A DNA stretch of 64,000 nt from Microstegium vimineum (lineage: Eukaryota; Streptophyta; Magnoliopsida; Poales; Poaceae): assembly GCA_022036555.1 (NCBI GenBank), contig CM039126.1, forward strand, positions 16,153,263-16,217,262. Reading direction: 5' to 3'. Each line of letters begins with the position of its first letter. The first letter of the stretch is position 1. This document shows positions 49,455 through 60,709 of the stretch, piece after piece. The position numbers and the translations under genes are program-made. Below the pieces are notes generated by a model. It did no database searches and was not told the DNA's origin. It was given only the letters and a program-made list of their open reading frames with translations.

Positions 49455-51319
49455 TAAATTAAATAACTATGTTACTCAAAAATACTTTTATCCACAACGT
49501 TGTGGTTCTAGCGAGGAAAACAGGAAAGGGTGTGTTGCTGTCTTTGGCTAGAATTCCGAGCTCCTGTCACTAGGTGTGAAAATGGTACAGAAATTTTCCG
49601 GCCGCATCCGACATTAAATTCGTTTAGAGGAGTTTAGATATATTCATATCTAACTGGAGTCTAAATAAGACTTAGAGTTTTATTTTTTTCTTCCTCTATA
49701 TATATATATATATATATATATTAGATGTCTAATATCCATATGTATCACATCTAACAAATCTAATATTATGTGTATTTAAATGTGAATCTAAACCGAAATA
49801 TAAAAATAAATATAATATATCATTACCCGTTCATATCTCTCCCTTTTCATCGCTACCCGTCCATGGCTGGCTGGCTGGCCGCCGGTCAACGTCGCGGATG
49901 CCTGTTCTGGTGGATCGCTAGCAGCCTACCACAAACGTCAAACGTGTGAGCATCGCCGGATGAGGCAGAGGTGGATGCAGACTCCCCCACGTCGTGTACG
50001 CTGGTCGCTGCATCATGTAGAATTTCAGGCGCCTGCATCAACTGAACACGAGGGCAAGACAGGTGAGCGGGAACCGCCTTTTTCAACAAGACGCATATCC
50101 TTTCTTCAAAGGGGAGATCAATTATTGTATTAGAGATAGAGATGAGATCATGTACATACTAGTACAACTGACAATGAATTGTTACAGTCGGCTTCCATTT
50201 TCTAGGGATAGCTTCCGATCCGAACCTATCATACCCAGTATAAAAAGCAAAACAAAGTACAAATTTTGTATATTAGGATTAGTTTACACGTATATAATAA
50301 CATCATAGTGTGAATAGCAGAAACTACACTTAGTGTATTGATCCTAAAGCTATTGTTGAATTAAATAAAGTAGATCGTGTAGCTCATCATAACCTATATA
50401 TAAATATAAATTATCTAATCACTTGAGGTTCTAGAGCACTCATCTATGAGCACAGTTGGCATTCTAGTTTGGTAGTCTGCAGAGGCTGCTTACTTACTAT
50501 AAGCTGTGGTTTTTCTTAATTAATTTAAGAGAAAAATATGTGGGCAGACCTTTAATTTAGTAGAAGTGTACCCTCTAATTTTAAAATAGTAATTATTGGT
50601 TTATGAACTTATTTCGGGTGTTATCTAGGTTTAAACGGGTCCAAACCCACTCTAGACACTGATGTGGCACGCTAGTTATATTTCTGTTTATTTTTATTTA
50701 TCTACACAAAATAAAAATATATTATGTGCAAGTTTTCATAAAATAATTCATAACTTTTTATTTTTCTGCACAAAACAAAAAAACAAAAATATATTATGTG
50801 CAATTTTTTATAAAATCATTCATAACTTTTCCATATAAACTCAAATGAAGATTAACTTAACTTTATATCTTAATTGTAGCACTCGGTAGGATTTACAACT
50901 TCTTAGTTGAAATATTTTTTAGTTAAAACTTTTGTAATCCCAAAATACTATTGTAAGTATATAAATATTGAAATTTAAAATTTAAAATTATCAAAAAATC
51001 TCGGATGACATTGACATGGTATATATGAAAGTTATAGTTCTCAATACAATATATAAATTTGTAGTTGAAAAGTATTTTGTTTGAACTTGATTAGTATCCT
51101 AAATATGTGTTCTAAGTTTCTTATTTCAAAATCTATAAACTTAGAACATATATTTGGGACACCAAACAACTCCAAATAAAAAACTTTCAACTACAAATTT
51201 GTAGATACTATTAAGAACTATAACTTACATATAGATCATGTCAACATTCAATTTTTTTTGATAATTTTAAATTTTAAATTTAAAAATCTCTAAACTTATA
51301 ACAATATTTTGGGTCCTAA
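49455..51319. other. AT-rich intergenic DNA with a TA microsatellite
   Basis: A (TA)n run of about 11 units lies near 49698-49722. No gene was recognised. 50650-51320 holds repeated TTTTCATAAAAT and AACTACAAATTTGTAG motifs of transposon-like character. Confidence 0.35.
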
Positions 51320-52211
51320 CGCTAGTACAAAATAGCTCTATGCGGGCGGTGTGCACTAGTGTGTACAGACGGTTTCTCTTAACGTGCGCTAGTAGAAATC
51401 AAACGATTCCAAACCACCAATAGAAAAGAAATCCATCTGTAGAAATAGGATTTCTACATGTAGATTATTTTTCTACATACAGTTTCTTAAGAAATTTACC
51501 ACTAAAAATAATTGGCAATTGATTTTTTTTTAGTTTTTCAAACCTCGGACGGGGAAACGACCAAAATGAAAGTTATAGATCTCGAAAAGTTATGAAACTT
51601 TATAGTTGATAACTTTTTCATTTGAAATCATCTTGTCATCGAAAACTACATCAAAAAAACTATGTTCGAATTTGTCAAATTTAAAATTTAAATTTTTGTA
51701 AACGACCTGGGATGGAAAAATTACTAAATAAAAGTTGTAGATCTCTAAAAGTTACGAAACTTTGTAGTTGGTAACTTTTTTGTTTAGTGGCTCAAACAAT
51801 CAATTTATACTTGGTTTAGCATAATATATGGGGAACTAGAACGGAATCTAGATACAAATTAGTTATGAGTGGAGTGGTAGAGGAGGGTACGCGCGAGGGT
51901 AATCCCTACGACCGCATAGCACGTGATTTTACACGGAAAAAATGGCACGACTTCAATGGAGAGGAGCGGGCGGCTTACTAGTGGGCCTCTCCCACAATTA
52001 AACTCTTTTTTCTCTTATTATAGAAACCAGATTTATATTTTTCTAGACAACATACTTGCAGTTCTGCTTGTGGAAACCGGTTTTCACTGGCGGTTCTCAA
52101 GTGACCACCTGTACGTGCGTCCATTTCTACTAGCCCCTAGCGCTGACGGTTTTGAAAAACGCCAGTAGAAATAGATTCTCAACCGCCTATATAGTACTTG
52201 TGTGTACTAAT
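51320..52211. mobile_element. Possible CACTA-derived element
   Basis: The left CGCTAGTACAAAATAGCTCT followed by GCGGGCGG, and the complement of the right end TATTAGTACACACAAGTACT followed by ATATAGGCGGTT, resemble a mutated CACTA TIR pair. Inside, TTTCTACTAG and GGCGGTT motifs recur. Weakly supported. Confidence 0.33.
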
Positions 52212-52848
52212 ACAAACAGTTTAATTTAAAAAACTTTAAACTACAAAAATTGTAGATAGCATCAAGGGGTTCAATTTTCATATAAATTTATCTTCATCCG
52301 AACTCACATGATAAAGTTATAAATTACTTTTTGAAAAAGTCAGCATGCCATGTTCACAAAAAAAATAAAAAAAGAGTAAATTACATGGCTTGTCCCTAAA
52401 CTATCGGTGAGTTTTCATCCCGGTCCCCAAACTATAAAAATGACTACTTAGATCCCTAAACTATTACTTAGGTTTCATCCCGATCCCAAAACTTTCAAAA
52501 CAATCATTTAGGTCCCTAAACTATTGTTTAGGTTTTATTCCGGTCCCAAGCAACGATGACGGTGGTAACAATTGTTTTGTTTTTATTTATTTATTTGAGC
52601 CGAATTTTTGAAAAATCATAATAAATCACAGAAAAATCATAAATAGAAAATCGAATTTTGTTGGACTCCACATGAGTAGATCTACCCAGTGAATAAATAA
52701 CATGGTATGCTTTTGTACAAATTTTTTCTACGAAAGTATATCTTTTTCTTTTTAATTTATTTAGGTTAAATCTTTGAAAAATCATAGTAAATCACAAAAA
52801 ATCATAAAATGGAAAACCTAATTTTATTGGACTCCACATGAGTATATC

Positions 52849-53348
52849 TGTTGGGGATATTACCTCGGCATATCCCCAGGGACCTTATGGGCCTGCCGAC
52901 CAGAAGACGGCCCAGCCTGCGAGGCCTTGCGGCACGCGACCAACCCGTCGTGTTCGCCAAGGACTCCGAAGAAGTCTTGCTCGCCAAGGAAGATCCTAGT
53001 AGATAGACTCGGATCCCTTGCCATAAGGAACCGATCGCAATCTGTAGGATATGAAAATTGTAACCCTGCTCCCCGGCTATATAAGGCGAGCAGGGACCCC
53101 CCCCCCCAAAAACTCTCTCAGGCAACCTCTCTCAGATCATCTATAGGTCTTGTAACCTAATACGCAAGATCAATCCAGCCACCAAAACACAGGACGTAGG
53201 GTATTACGGCGACTTGCCGGCCTGAACCTGTATAAATCGTCGTGTCTACGCTCTCTGTGTTACGCTTGATCGCCGTCGTCACACTTCCGCCTACAATCTA
53301 CTACCGTAGGGTACCCCTAGGTAGACTGCAACGCATATTTCGTCGACA
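52849..53348 (+). repeat. 5' LTR of the gypsy-type element
   Basis: 500 bp, TG...CA, with a TATATAAG box at 53078-53085 and a C homopolymer at about 53097-53107. Confidence 0.93.
53078..53085 (+). promoter_or_regulatory. TATA box in the gypsy 5' LTR
   Basis: TATATAAG followed by GCGAGCAGGGACC; conserved at 59803-59810 in the 3' LTR. Confidence 0.65.
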
Positions 53349-53349
53349 G

Positions 53350-53368
53350 TTGGCGCGCCAGGTAGGGG
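53350..53368 (+). other. Primer-binding site of the gypsy-type element
   Basis: TTGGCGCGCCAGGTAGGGG starts one base after the LTR. TGGCGC starts are common in grass gypsy elements. The priming tRNA cannot be named from this alone. Confidence 0.6.
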
Positions 53369-53385
53369 GTGTGTGCATCGACTTC

Positions 53386-56300
53386 ATGGCTCGTCAAGCC
53401 GCCACTTTCCCGGATTCGATGGTCCTTCCGGCTCCTAGCACCGTGATCCAGATCGGATCTATGTCCTGGACCGTTGGATCCGCGCCATGCAGGGCGAACG
53501 CGTCGCCATCTCTACGTCGTTTCGCCATGCCAAAGTATCACCCGCGTAAGGGCATCAGCATCGACGACTTGGTCGACGCCATCGATCGCACCAACGCTGG
53601 CATCATCGACTGCATCGATCTCGTCCAGGCGACGCGACGCCGACTGCCCGGCCACCACGGTCGCCGACCACGCCGACATCGGGCCCCAGCAAAAGCGACG
53701 ACCGCGACCAGGCCTCGCGGATATGGCAACCTGGTGTTCCGACCCATCTCCGATCAGATCCTTGCGGCGCCTGTTGTGAACACCGTCATCATCTCACCGA
53801 TCCCCAGTGACTCTGACCAGGCAGTGTCCCTCGGTGGCACGTTCTCTTCAGGCTCGGTCGCCACCACGAGGCCTGAAACACTCAACTCCTCCGGATCGAC
53901 CAACGACTTCCTAGAGTTCCCCCCAGGCTTCGGGGGGATGATTTTTCAAGTCTCCACCGACAGCGCCCCCGCGACAACGAGACAGAGGCCGATCGTACCG
54001 CAAGAGAGCAACGCAACATCGAGCATGCACAACAATGCGAACGGGAGCGCATCGAGCAAGAGAAGCGAGATGAGGAGCGCCGCGAACACGAACGACTTGC
54101 ACGTGAGCAGCGCGAGCGGGACCAGAGAAATGGAGGTCGCATGCCAGGACGCAACCTCCAGCATGAGTTTGACCAGATAGGCAATGTTCCGGTATACCCA
54201 ACTCTGAGTGCCAACCTGGCCGCAGCAACCTGCGAGTTGTCCAAACTCCCAGCCATGCCAGAGGTCGAGAAGATAGGAGCCTATCTCATGGCAGCAGTGG
54301 TTCTGGTAAACAAAGCGGCTCGCCCCACCGAATTCTCCGACCAGTCTCACAGCAGAAACCACTCCAGAAGCCCTCCGCGGGAGTATAGGCGAAGATCTCC
54401 ACCACGTGACGGTGAGGCCCGCGACAACCCTCGGCGCGAGCGAACACCGGAGCAGGCACACCGAAGCCCTCCGCGGGAGTACAGGCGCAGATCTCCACCA
54501 CGTGACGGTGAAGCCCACGACATCCCTCGGCGCGAGTGAACACCGGAACATGCACGCCGAAGCCCTCCGCGGGAATACAGGCGAAGATCTCCACCATGCG
54601 GCGGCGAAGTACGTGGCAACCCGCGGCGTGAACGAACACCAGAGCCGGCGTGACGAAGCCCTCCGAGGGAATACCGACGCAGATCCCCGCGGCATGATGA
54701 TAATCATCGACGCACCACCACCTGTTGGAAATTTGCGCCCTCTCTCCCCTCGCCTGCGTGCTGTCCGGTGGCCCCTAAATTTCAGAGTTATGTCGGTGGA
54801 CAAGTACGATGGCAAGGTAAACCTAGAACAATGGGCGTCCACCTACGAGATTGCCGTATACGCCTCGGGAGGAAACCAAGATGTCATGGTCAACTACCTC
54901 CTGGTGATGTTGTCGACCTCAACCAACAGTTGGCTCCAGAAGATCCCCGAAGGCACAATTGATAGCTGGGAACAGCTCAAGGAAATCTTCATCAAGACGT
55001 ACAAAGCCACGTGTGTCTAGCCGGGGACACATTATGACTTGGAAAACGTCCGCCAGAGGAGCAACGAGAGTCTCCGCGAGTACATCAGGTGTTTCTCCCC
55101 ATAAACGCTTAAGCATCACAGAAATCTCCGACCCGAAGGCCGTCGCCATCTTCTCCAACGGTCCACGGGCCGACGAGCTCAGAAACAAGTTGGCACGGAA
55201 GAACATAACAACCATAGAAGAGCTTATGACGATTGTGAATCCTTATGCCAACCAAGACGACGCCGCACGAAGTAGGGAGAATAGGTGACGCTACTCCCGC
55301 TCCCCGGAGCGCGAAAGGGATAGGGACCGTCGGTCAGACTACCGTAGCGATGGATGGGCCGGTGATCACCGGGACTACCGACCGGGCAACTCCGAGCGTT
55401 ACCCGTAGAGGTACGACTACAGACGATACGATCGTTACCTCGCCAATACGAATGCCCGACCAAAGAAGAACTACGACGCCTGCTACGATAAGATCCTTGA
55501 CGGCCCATGCCCCATACACAAGAACGCCAAGCACTCCATGCGCGACTGTGATCTCCTTGAGTCGGCGGTAAAGGGAAGAAGCGACAAGAGAGCAAAGAAG
55601 GACGACCATGACAAGGGAAGAGACCAAGAACCACCAGCACCGGAGTTTTGCCCACCATCAATGACGTACTCCATCTTCGGAGGCGTCGTGGTGGTTGAAG
55701 GAGAAAGGAGACGTCGTCAGGTACGCAAGGATGTCTACTCGGTAGCAGCAACAGGTGAGGGTTCGAACAACATCCGCCATTTAGACTGGTCAGAACAGCC
55801 CATCAGCTTCTCCGGAGAAGACGAGTGGATAGATTATAGATACCCTGGCCGTTTCCCGCTCATCGTTGATCCAACCATCGTCACGTGCCGCTTCAGGAAG
55901 GTACTGGTCGACGGCGGCAGTGCCCTCAACATTATATTCGCCGATGCCTTCTGTTAGCTCGAATACTCCAAGAAGGACCTCATGCCCGCGAACTTCTCCT
56001 TCTGGGGGATCATCCCGAATAAGGCGTCAACACCGGTAGGCCGGATCACCCTCCCTGTACAGTTTCGCAATCAAGACCACTTCAGGGTGGAACACATCAC
56101 CTTCATCATCGTCGACTTCGAAACGGCCTAGCATGCGATACTTGGCCGACCAGCACTCGCCAAGCTTATGGCGGTCCCGCACTACACCCACATGGTGCTC
56201 AAGATCCCGACGCAGCAAGGCATCCTCAGCCTCCGTACCAACCTCAAGATCGCATATGAGTGCGAACAGCAAACGATAAACGCCGTCGAGAAGCCCTGTG

Positions 56301-56407
56301 TCCCGGACACGTACAACTCCGGAGACAGTGACAGCCCGACCGCGAAAAAACAGAAGAAAGCAGAACAAGCAACGACCACTTCCAACCCCGCCAGCGAACA
56401 AGTATAG
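53386..56407 (+). pseudogene. Gypsy-type gag-protease region, disrupted
   Basis: Starts MARQAATFPDSMVLPAPS at 53386, just after the primer site. An N-terminal region is followed by tandem 96-bp repeats and a retrotransposon Gag core (MSVDKYDGKVNLEQWASTYE, NSWLQKIPEGTIDSWEQLKE, 54790-55010). After a Lys/Arg/Asp-rich section come CPIHKNAKHSMRDC and the protease block (VLVDGGSALNIIFADAF, near 55900). The end is TAG at 56405-56407. Frame changes near 54180-54400 and 55050, and in-frame TAG codons at 55018-55020, 55955-55957 and 56129-56131, block translation. No reverse transcriptase follows. Gag assembles particles and the protease matures them. Confidence 0.85.
54369..54690 (+). repeat. 96-bp tandem repeat in gag (SR-like, 32 residues per unit)
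   Basis: AGCCCTCCGCGGGA recurs at 54369, 54465, 54561 and (as AGCCCTCCGAGGGA) 54657, a strict 96-base period. In one frame each unit encodes RSPPREYRRRSPPRDGEA plus a basic tail. Because 96 is divisible by three, unit gain or loss keeps the reading frame. Confidence 0.93.
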
Positions 56408-57518
56408 AGGTCACCAGCTCCAAGTGCTTTGTTCTCTTGTATCTCATCTAACCGAACCTGCTATGCGAACAAAACGCTCAGGGCGTACGACGATCTCCAC
56501 GAAACGCTCACGGCGTACGACAATCTTCGCAGCACACTCACGGCATAGAGCGACCACTCCAAAGACACCCACGACGTATTACCATCATCATGAAAACATC
56601 AATAACATTCAGCGACCACGACAGTGCGGCTACTAACGGTCGACGACATCTCCAAAACACTCCCACAGTGTTCGACGACATCGCCAAAACGCAACAGGGC
56701 GTTTCTCCAAACAGCCTGGCCATAACTAGAAAGCTCCCGAAGCTAGTCTGTCAATGGGTCATAACGAATAGAAGTAGCTACCCTAAGCACTACGACCACG
56801 TTGACAGACCTCCCAAATGATATTTCCCCAGCAACCGGGCGGTATCATTTGGGTTGGGAGCCAGGAGGCTATGCGCCCAGAATCTGTACACGACCACGTA
56901 CGGTCGACGACTCTACAGGCAGCATGGCTTTTTGCCCAGCGTCTGCAGGAACGGTCTCCACAGGCCCTAGTCACGCCACGATCGAGCCTCTCGGAAAAAG
57001 GCCTACAGACAGCATGGCTTTTCGCCTAGCGTCTGCAGGAACGGTCTCCACAGGCCCTAGTCACTCCATGATCGAGCCTCTCGAAAAAAGGCCCTGTCTC
57101 TGGTATCATTCTAGGCGTGCATGAGCTGTTCGCCCTTTGCGCCGCGGATTGCCAACAGCGTGTCTCCTTGGGAGTCCTTATGTATCCTACGCGTGAAGTG
57201 GTGCTAGCCTTACGATCTGGACCATTTTAGACCCAAGGCCGAACGTTTCATCGCTACGGCTCACGACTTAGCAGGCACGACAGGACATACAAGTGAAACA
57301 AAAGCTCACCGCCCCGGATATATTACAGCTTTGTAGTTTTTCACTTATACGTCTGAATACTTGTATCCGAGATACAAATTATCAATGTTCTGCAGCAAAA
57401 TAGAACATGACAATAACCTAAAGATAAGTTATTCTAGCAATTACAACTTCATCCTACTGATACGATAAGCGACCACCTCACTAATGTTCCTAGTCCAAAG
57501 ATCAAATTCATGACGAAT
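56408..57518 (+). other. Non-coding part of the gypsy-type element after gag-protease
   Basis: 1.1 kb with no protein domain. Holds short CTCACGGCGTACGAC-type repeats (56470-56550) and a 90-bp tandem duplication. Confidence 0.6.
56921..57100. repeat. 90-bp tandem duplication inside the gypsy-type element
   Basis: AGCATGGCTTTTTGCCCAGC at 56921 and AGCATGGCTTTTCGCCTAGC at 57011 begin two nearly identical units, each running to the CTCTCG(G/A)AAAAAGGCC string. Confidence 0.93.
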
Positions 57519-58209
57519 TTAACATTGCAGGCTACAGTACACGATGACTCCAGGCATATCATCACCATAACGGCGACATTCATTCCAGGTACATAGATGA
57601 GGACCAACGACGATGACTAAATCTGGCACATCCTCAGGGGCACGAATCCACCGCCGCCGCCAGATCCTGTGCATATCATCACGAGAACGCTCCCGAAGAC
57701 TATACAAGATTCGATCACAAAAACAACCATTCGGAAGGGCACCTCCGCCGACACAATCAAGAATAGCAAGCGTCTCTGGATTCGACGAATCGGCATAATA
57801 TAGCATCATGGCCCTGAAAATACATCGCAACATCATCTCCAGCAGCCACCACCCTACCAATAAGATCCTGCCCAATAGGGTCCCGCCCAAACACCATCAA
57901 CCGCTTCAGGCCACGAAAGAACAAGGCCTCCCGGTGGTCGACATTGAGGAAGCGCTGCTCGAAGGCAGTCTCCAGGAAAGGGTAGTAGGGCCGGCAAAAG
58001 TCCTGAACACGCCGAAGAGACACGAGCCGAATCGTCGAAGCGTCATCGCAAAAGCGGCAGAAGAAACGGCAGATTGGGCGAATCTTCACATACTCACACA
58101 CATTGTCGCCGTCGTCGATCACACGAAGAAGAATCCGAAAGACCAAATCCTCCGGCAAAGCCCGCAAGGCGGCGAAACCCATCGCAAGGCGTGCACCATC
58201 ATCATCCAT
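57519..58209 (-). pseudogene. F-box-like gene captured antisense in the gypsy-type element (one frameshift)
   Basis: Minus strand, start MDDDGARLAMGF at 58209, directly downstream of a plant-type leader containing CTAGGGTTT. Residues about 15-60 (LRALPEDLVFRILLRVIDDG, then IRPICRFFCRFCDD and LVSLRRV) fit an N-terminal F-box, which in SCF ubiquitin ligases binds SKP1. The rest (GRVVAAGDDVAMYFQ, MMLYYADSSNPETLAILDCV, MHRIWRRRWIRAPEDVPD) resembles the plant F-box family around At2g35280 with a Cys-containing tail. The frame shifts by one base near 57830 (within caGGGCCatg) between VAMYFQ and AMMLYYAD; otherwise it is open to TAG/TAA-type end at 57519, about 230 residues. No introns are evident. 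Assignment to the F-box superfamily is by motif only. Confidence 0.72.
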
Positions 58210-58417
58210 CTCCACCGACCAAACCCTAGCGCCGACGAACTCTCCTACCCTTCGCCCAAACTTTGCTGGCGACAAGCGTGGAGATTGTTGAACAAGACGG
58301 ATTGGAACCCCCTCGAATCACCAAGAATATATGGCACCGGACCGCCGGCTATTCGAATCCTAATCAAACTAAGGCAAAGAAACGTGACCCTTCACGTTCC
58401 GTCAACCACCGAAATAG

Positions 58418-58426
58418 CCTTTTATA
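58418..58426 (-). promoter_or_regulatory. TATA box of the antisense F-box-like gene
   Basis: TATAAAAGG on the minus strand, about 210 bases upstream of the start codon at 58209. The spacing suits a 180-base leader. The leader contains GCGCTAGGGTTTGGTC just before the ATG, a common plant gene feature. This suggests the donor promoter was captured with the gene. Confidence 0.6.
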
Positions 58427-58429
58427 CCA

Positions 58430-59571
58430 AGCGGCGTGACGCTTCGACTTCAAGGGTTTTTGGGAAACCGCAACGATCAAATATGGAACCGCCACGTCGC
58501 CTACCTTTTGCGCCTAAAAAACGGGTCGATAATCGCGTAGATAAAACACGGCCCATTTACTTCCATTTAGCTCTCGTTTCATGATCTATGGCTAATAATT
58601 TTTCTTTGCAATTTCACCAACGCTACAGTCCCGGGGGCTGGACGCGCGTCTTTGTTATTTTTTGCGCAGCAACAGTAGATGACTATAGTAATATGGTCGA
58701 CAAGATTCATAGAGCGGGCGACACAAACACGCTCGGGGACTCCATCGACAGCAAACACGACTCGAGCCCTGGTCGCATTCCCGACCAGGCTCGGGGACTT
58801 CGTCCAGCTTCACACCGAGCAGGGCTCGGGGACTGCGGCCAGGGCACCATAGAACGGCGCCCATAAGGACAACACCCGGGGACTGACGCCCGGGGACTGC
58901 GAATAAAAACTAAATGACCCCGATGCAAGAATCTCTCCAAGCTCCTTCCATCAGGCTCGAGGACTACGGGTATTCGCAGTCGTTATTACTAAACTAGTAT
59001 TTCGACTCTTTATTCTCTACATACATGATCCTGATACAAGAAGCTTCTAGTTTCTTATATTAGGCTCAGGGACTACGAGTATTTGCAGTCGTTTTTTACA
59101 AAACTCATGCTTTAATGTTTATTTTCACACCTTATGCACCGTTTTATAAAGCATGGCACCACATGCATACTTCACCTGCTACCATGCTCGGAGACTAAGT
59201 GGGTACACTTCACCTTGCGGTGAGTGTACTGATTTTCTTCTCGACGAAGTTTTGCTGTTTTTTATGTGTTGTTTTTGCAGAGCCTAAGTTGGTACACTTC
59301 ACCAGGGAAGGACTTTTCAAAAGTTTTTCTTCTTCAGCACGTCACATTCTTCCAACAAGCAGTCGCAGCATCCGGCAAGGCGACCAGCTCGCACATCAAG
59401 GTACGACATTCTCGACCAGATCGACCTAGTCGGGAGACTTCTCCGAGCAGCACCTCGACTAGCCACGCTTGTCGGGACTCTACGACGACCACTTTGCATG
59501 ATGGCGAACAGCTGAACACCTCTCAGGATGACGCTGCGGGCTCGTCAGAAGAATGCAACGTGCTCGGGACT
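58430..59571 (+). other. 3' non-coding tail of the gypsy-type element
   Basis: Contains repeated GCTCGGGGACT(T/G)C and GACTACG.GTATT.GCAGTCG strings (58730-59100) typical of grass gypsy tails, ending GTGCTCGGGACT immediately before the 3' LTR, the likely purine-rich priming region. Confidence 0.6.
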
Positions 59572-60070
59572 TATTGGGGATATTACCTCGGCATATCCCC
59601 CAGGGACCTTATGGGCCTGCCGACCAGGAGACGGCCCAGCCCGCGAGGCCTTGCGGCATGCGACCAGCCCTTCTTGCTCGCCAAGGACTCCTAAGAAGTC
59701 TTGCTCGCCAAGGAAGATCCTAGTAGATAGACTCGGATCCCTTGCCATAAGAAACTGATCGCAATCTGTTAGGATATGGAAATTGTAACCTTGCTCCCCG
59801 GCTATATAAGGCGAGCAGGGACCCCCCTAAAAAACTCTCTTTGGTAACCTCTCTCAGATCATCTACAGGTCTTGTAACCTAATATGTAAGATCAATCCAG
59901 CCACCAAAATACAGGGCGTAGGGTATTACGGCGACTTACCGGCCTGAACCTGTATAAATCGTCGTGTCTACGCTCTCTGTGTTACGCTTGATCGACGTCA
60001 CCACACCTCCGCCTACAATCTACTACCGTAGGGTACCCCTAGGTAGACTGCGACGCATATTTCGTCAACA
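59572..60070 (+). repeat. 3' LTR of the gypsy-type element
   Basis: 499 bp. Starts TATTGGGG, so the canonical TG has mutated to TA, and ends GTCAACA. Confidence 0.92.
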
Positions 60071-60709
60071 ATATCTACATAGGGAACATATAATATGGTG
60101 TGCTTTAGTACAAAGTTTTTGTTTTAACTTTAGATCGTAATTAATTGAAATAATTCATAGCTATAGTTTCTATAATTATTTTGTTTGACTAAAGCATATC
60201 ATATTATTAGTTCACTGTATAGATCTACTCACGTGGAGTCAAACAAAATTGGATTTTTCATTTTATGAATTTTCTATGATTTACTATATTTTTTTTTAAA
60301 AAATAGCCCAAATAAATTAAAAAGAAAAAGACAAAACCTTCGTAGCAAAAATTTTGTACTAAAACATTCCATGTTATTTGTTCACTGGGTAGATCTACTC
60401 ATGTGGATTCCAACAAAATTAGTTTTTCTATTTTATATTTTTTCTGTGATTTATTATGATTTTTAAAGATTCAACCTAAATAAATAAATAAAAACAAAGT
60501 AATTGTTACCGCCGTCACTGTAGCTTGGGACCGGGATGAAACCTAAACAATAGTTTAGGGATTCAAATGACCATTTTGAAAGTTTGGGAACCGGGATGAA
60601 CTCTAAGCAATATTTTAAGGACCTAAATGGTCATTTTCATAGTTTGAGGACCCGGATGAAAACTCACCGATAGTTTAGGGACCGGCCATGTAAATTACTC
60701 AATAAAAAA

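Larger units (their letters stand above)
52849..60070 (+). mobile_element. Ty3/gypsy-type retrotransposon lacking RT and integrase, with antisense passenger gene
   Basis: 7222 bp. LTRs 52849-53348 and 59572-60070 (TGTTGGGGAT...GTCGACA), flanked by the 5-bp duplication ATATC (52844-52848 and 60071-60075). Domains found are Gag and a retroviral-type protease only. No reverse transcriptase, RNase H or integrase motif was found before the 3' LTR, so the element is non-autonomous. Hand comparison gives roughly 28 substitutions per 490 bases between LTRs (about 94% identity), older than the copia insertion. A minus-strand F-box-like gene lies between protease and 3' LTR. Confidence 0.92.
52373..60700. 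mobile_element. Long-TIR foldback / Mutator-like element, split by a retrotransposon
   Basis: The left arm (about 52373-52848) starts GAGTAAATTACATGGC and the right arm (60076-60700) is its inverted copy ending CCATGTAAATTACTC. The arms match over at least 450 bases. Each arm carries three tandem sub-units built on GGTCCCTAAACTAT and CATCCCGGTCCC. The flanks AATAAAAAA (52364-52372 and 60701-60709) fit a 9-bp target duplication, though AT-richness leaves one base of ambiguity. Without the inserted retrotransposon it would be about 1.1 kb, almost all inverted repeat. Confidence 0.75.

Noticed and set aside
53538..54842. Long minus-strand frame of 298 residues over gag
   Set aside because: Shadow of the tandem-repeat Gag region; its repeats mirror the 96-bp repeat.
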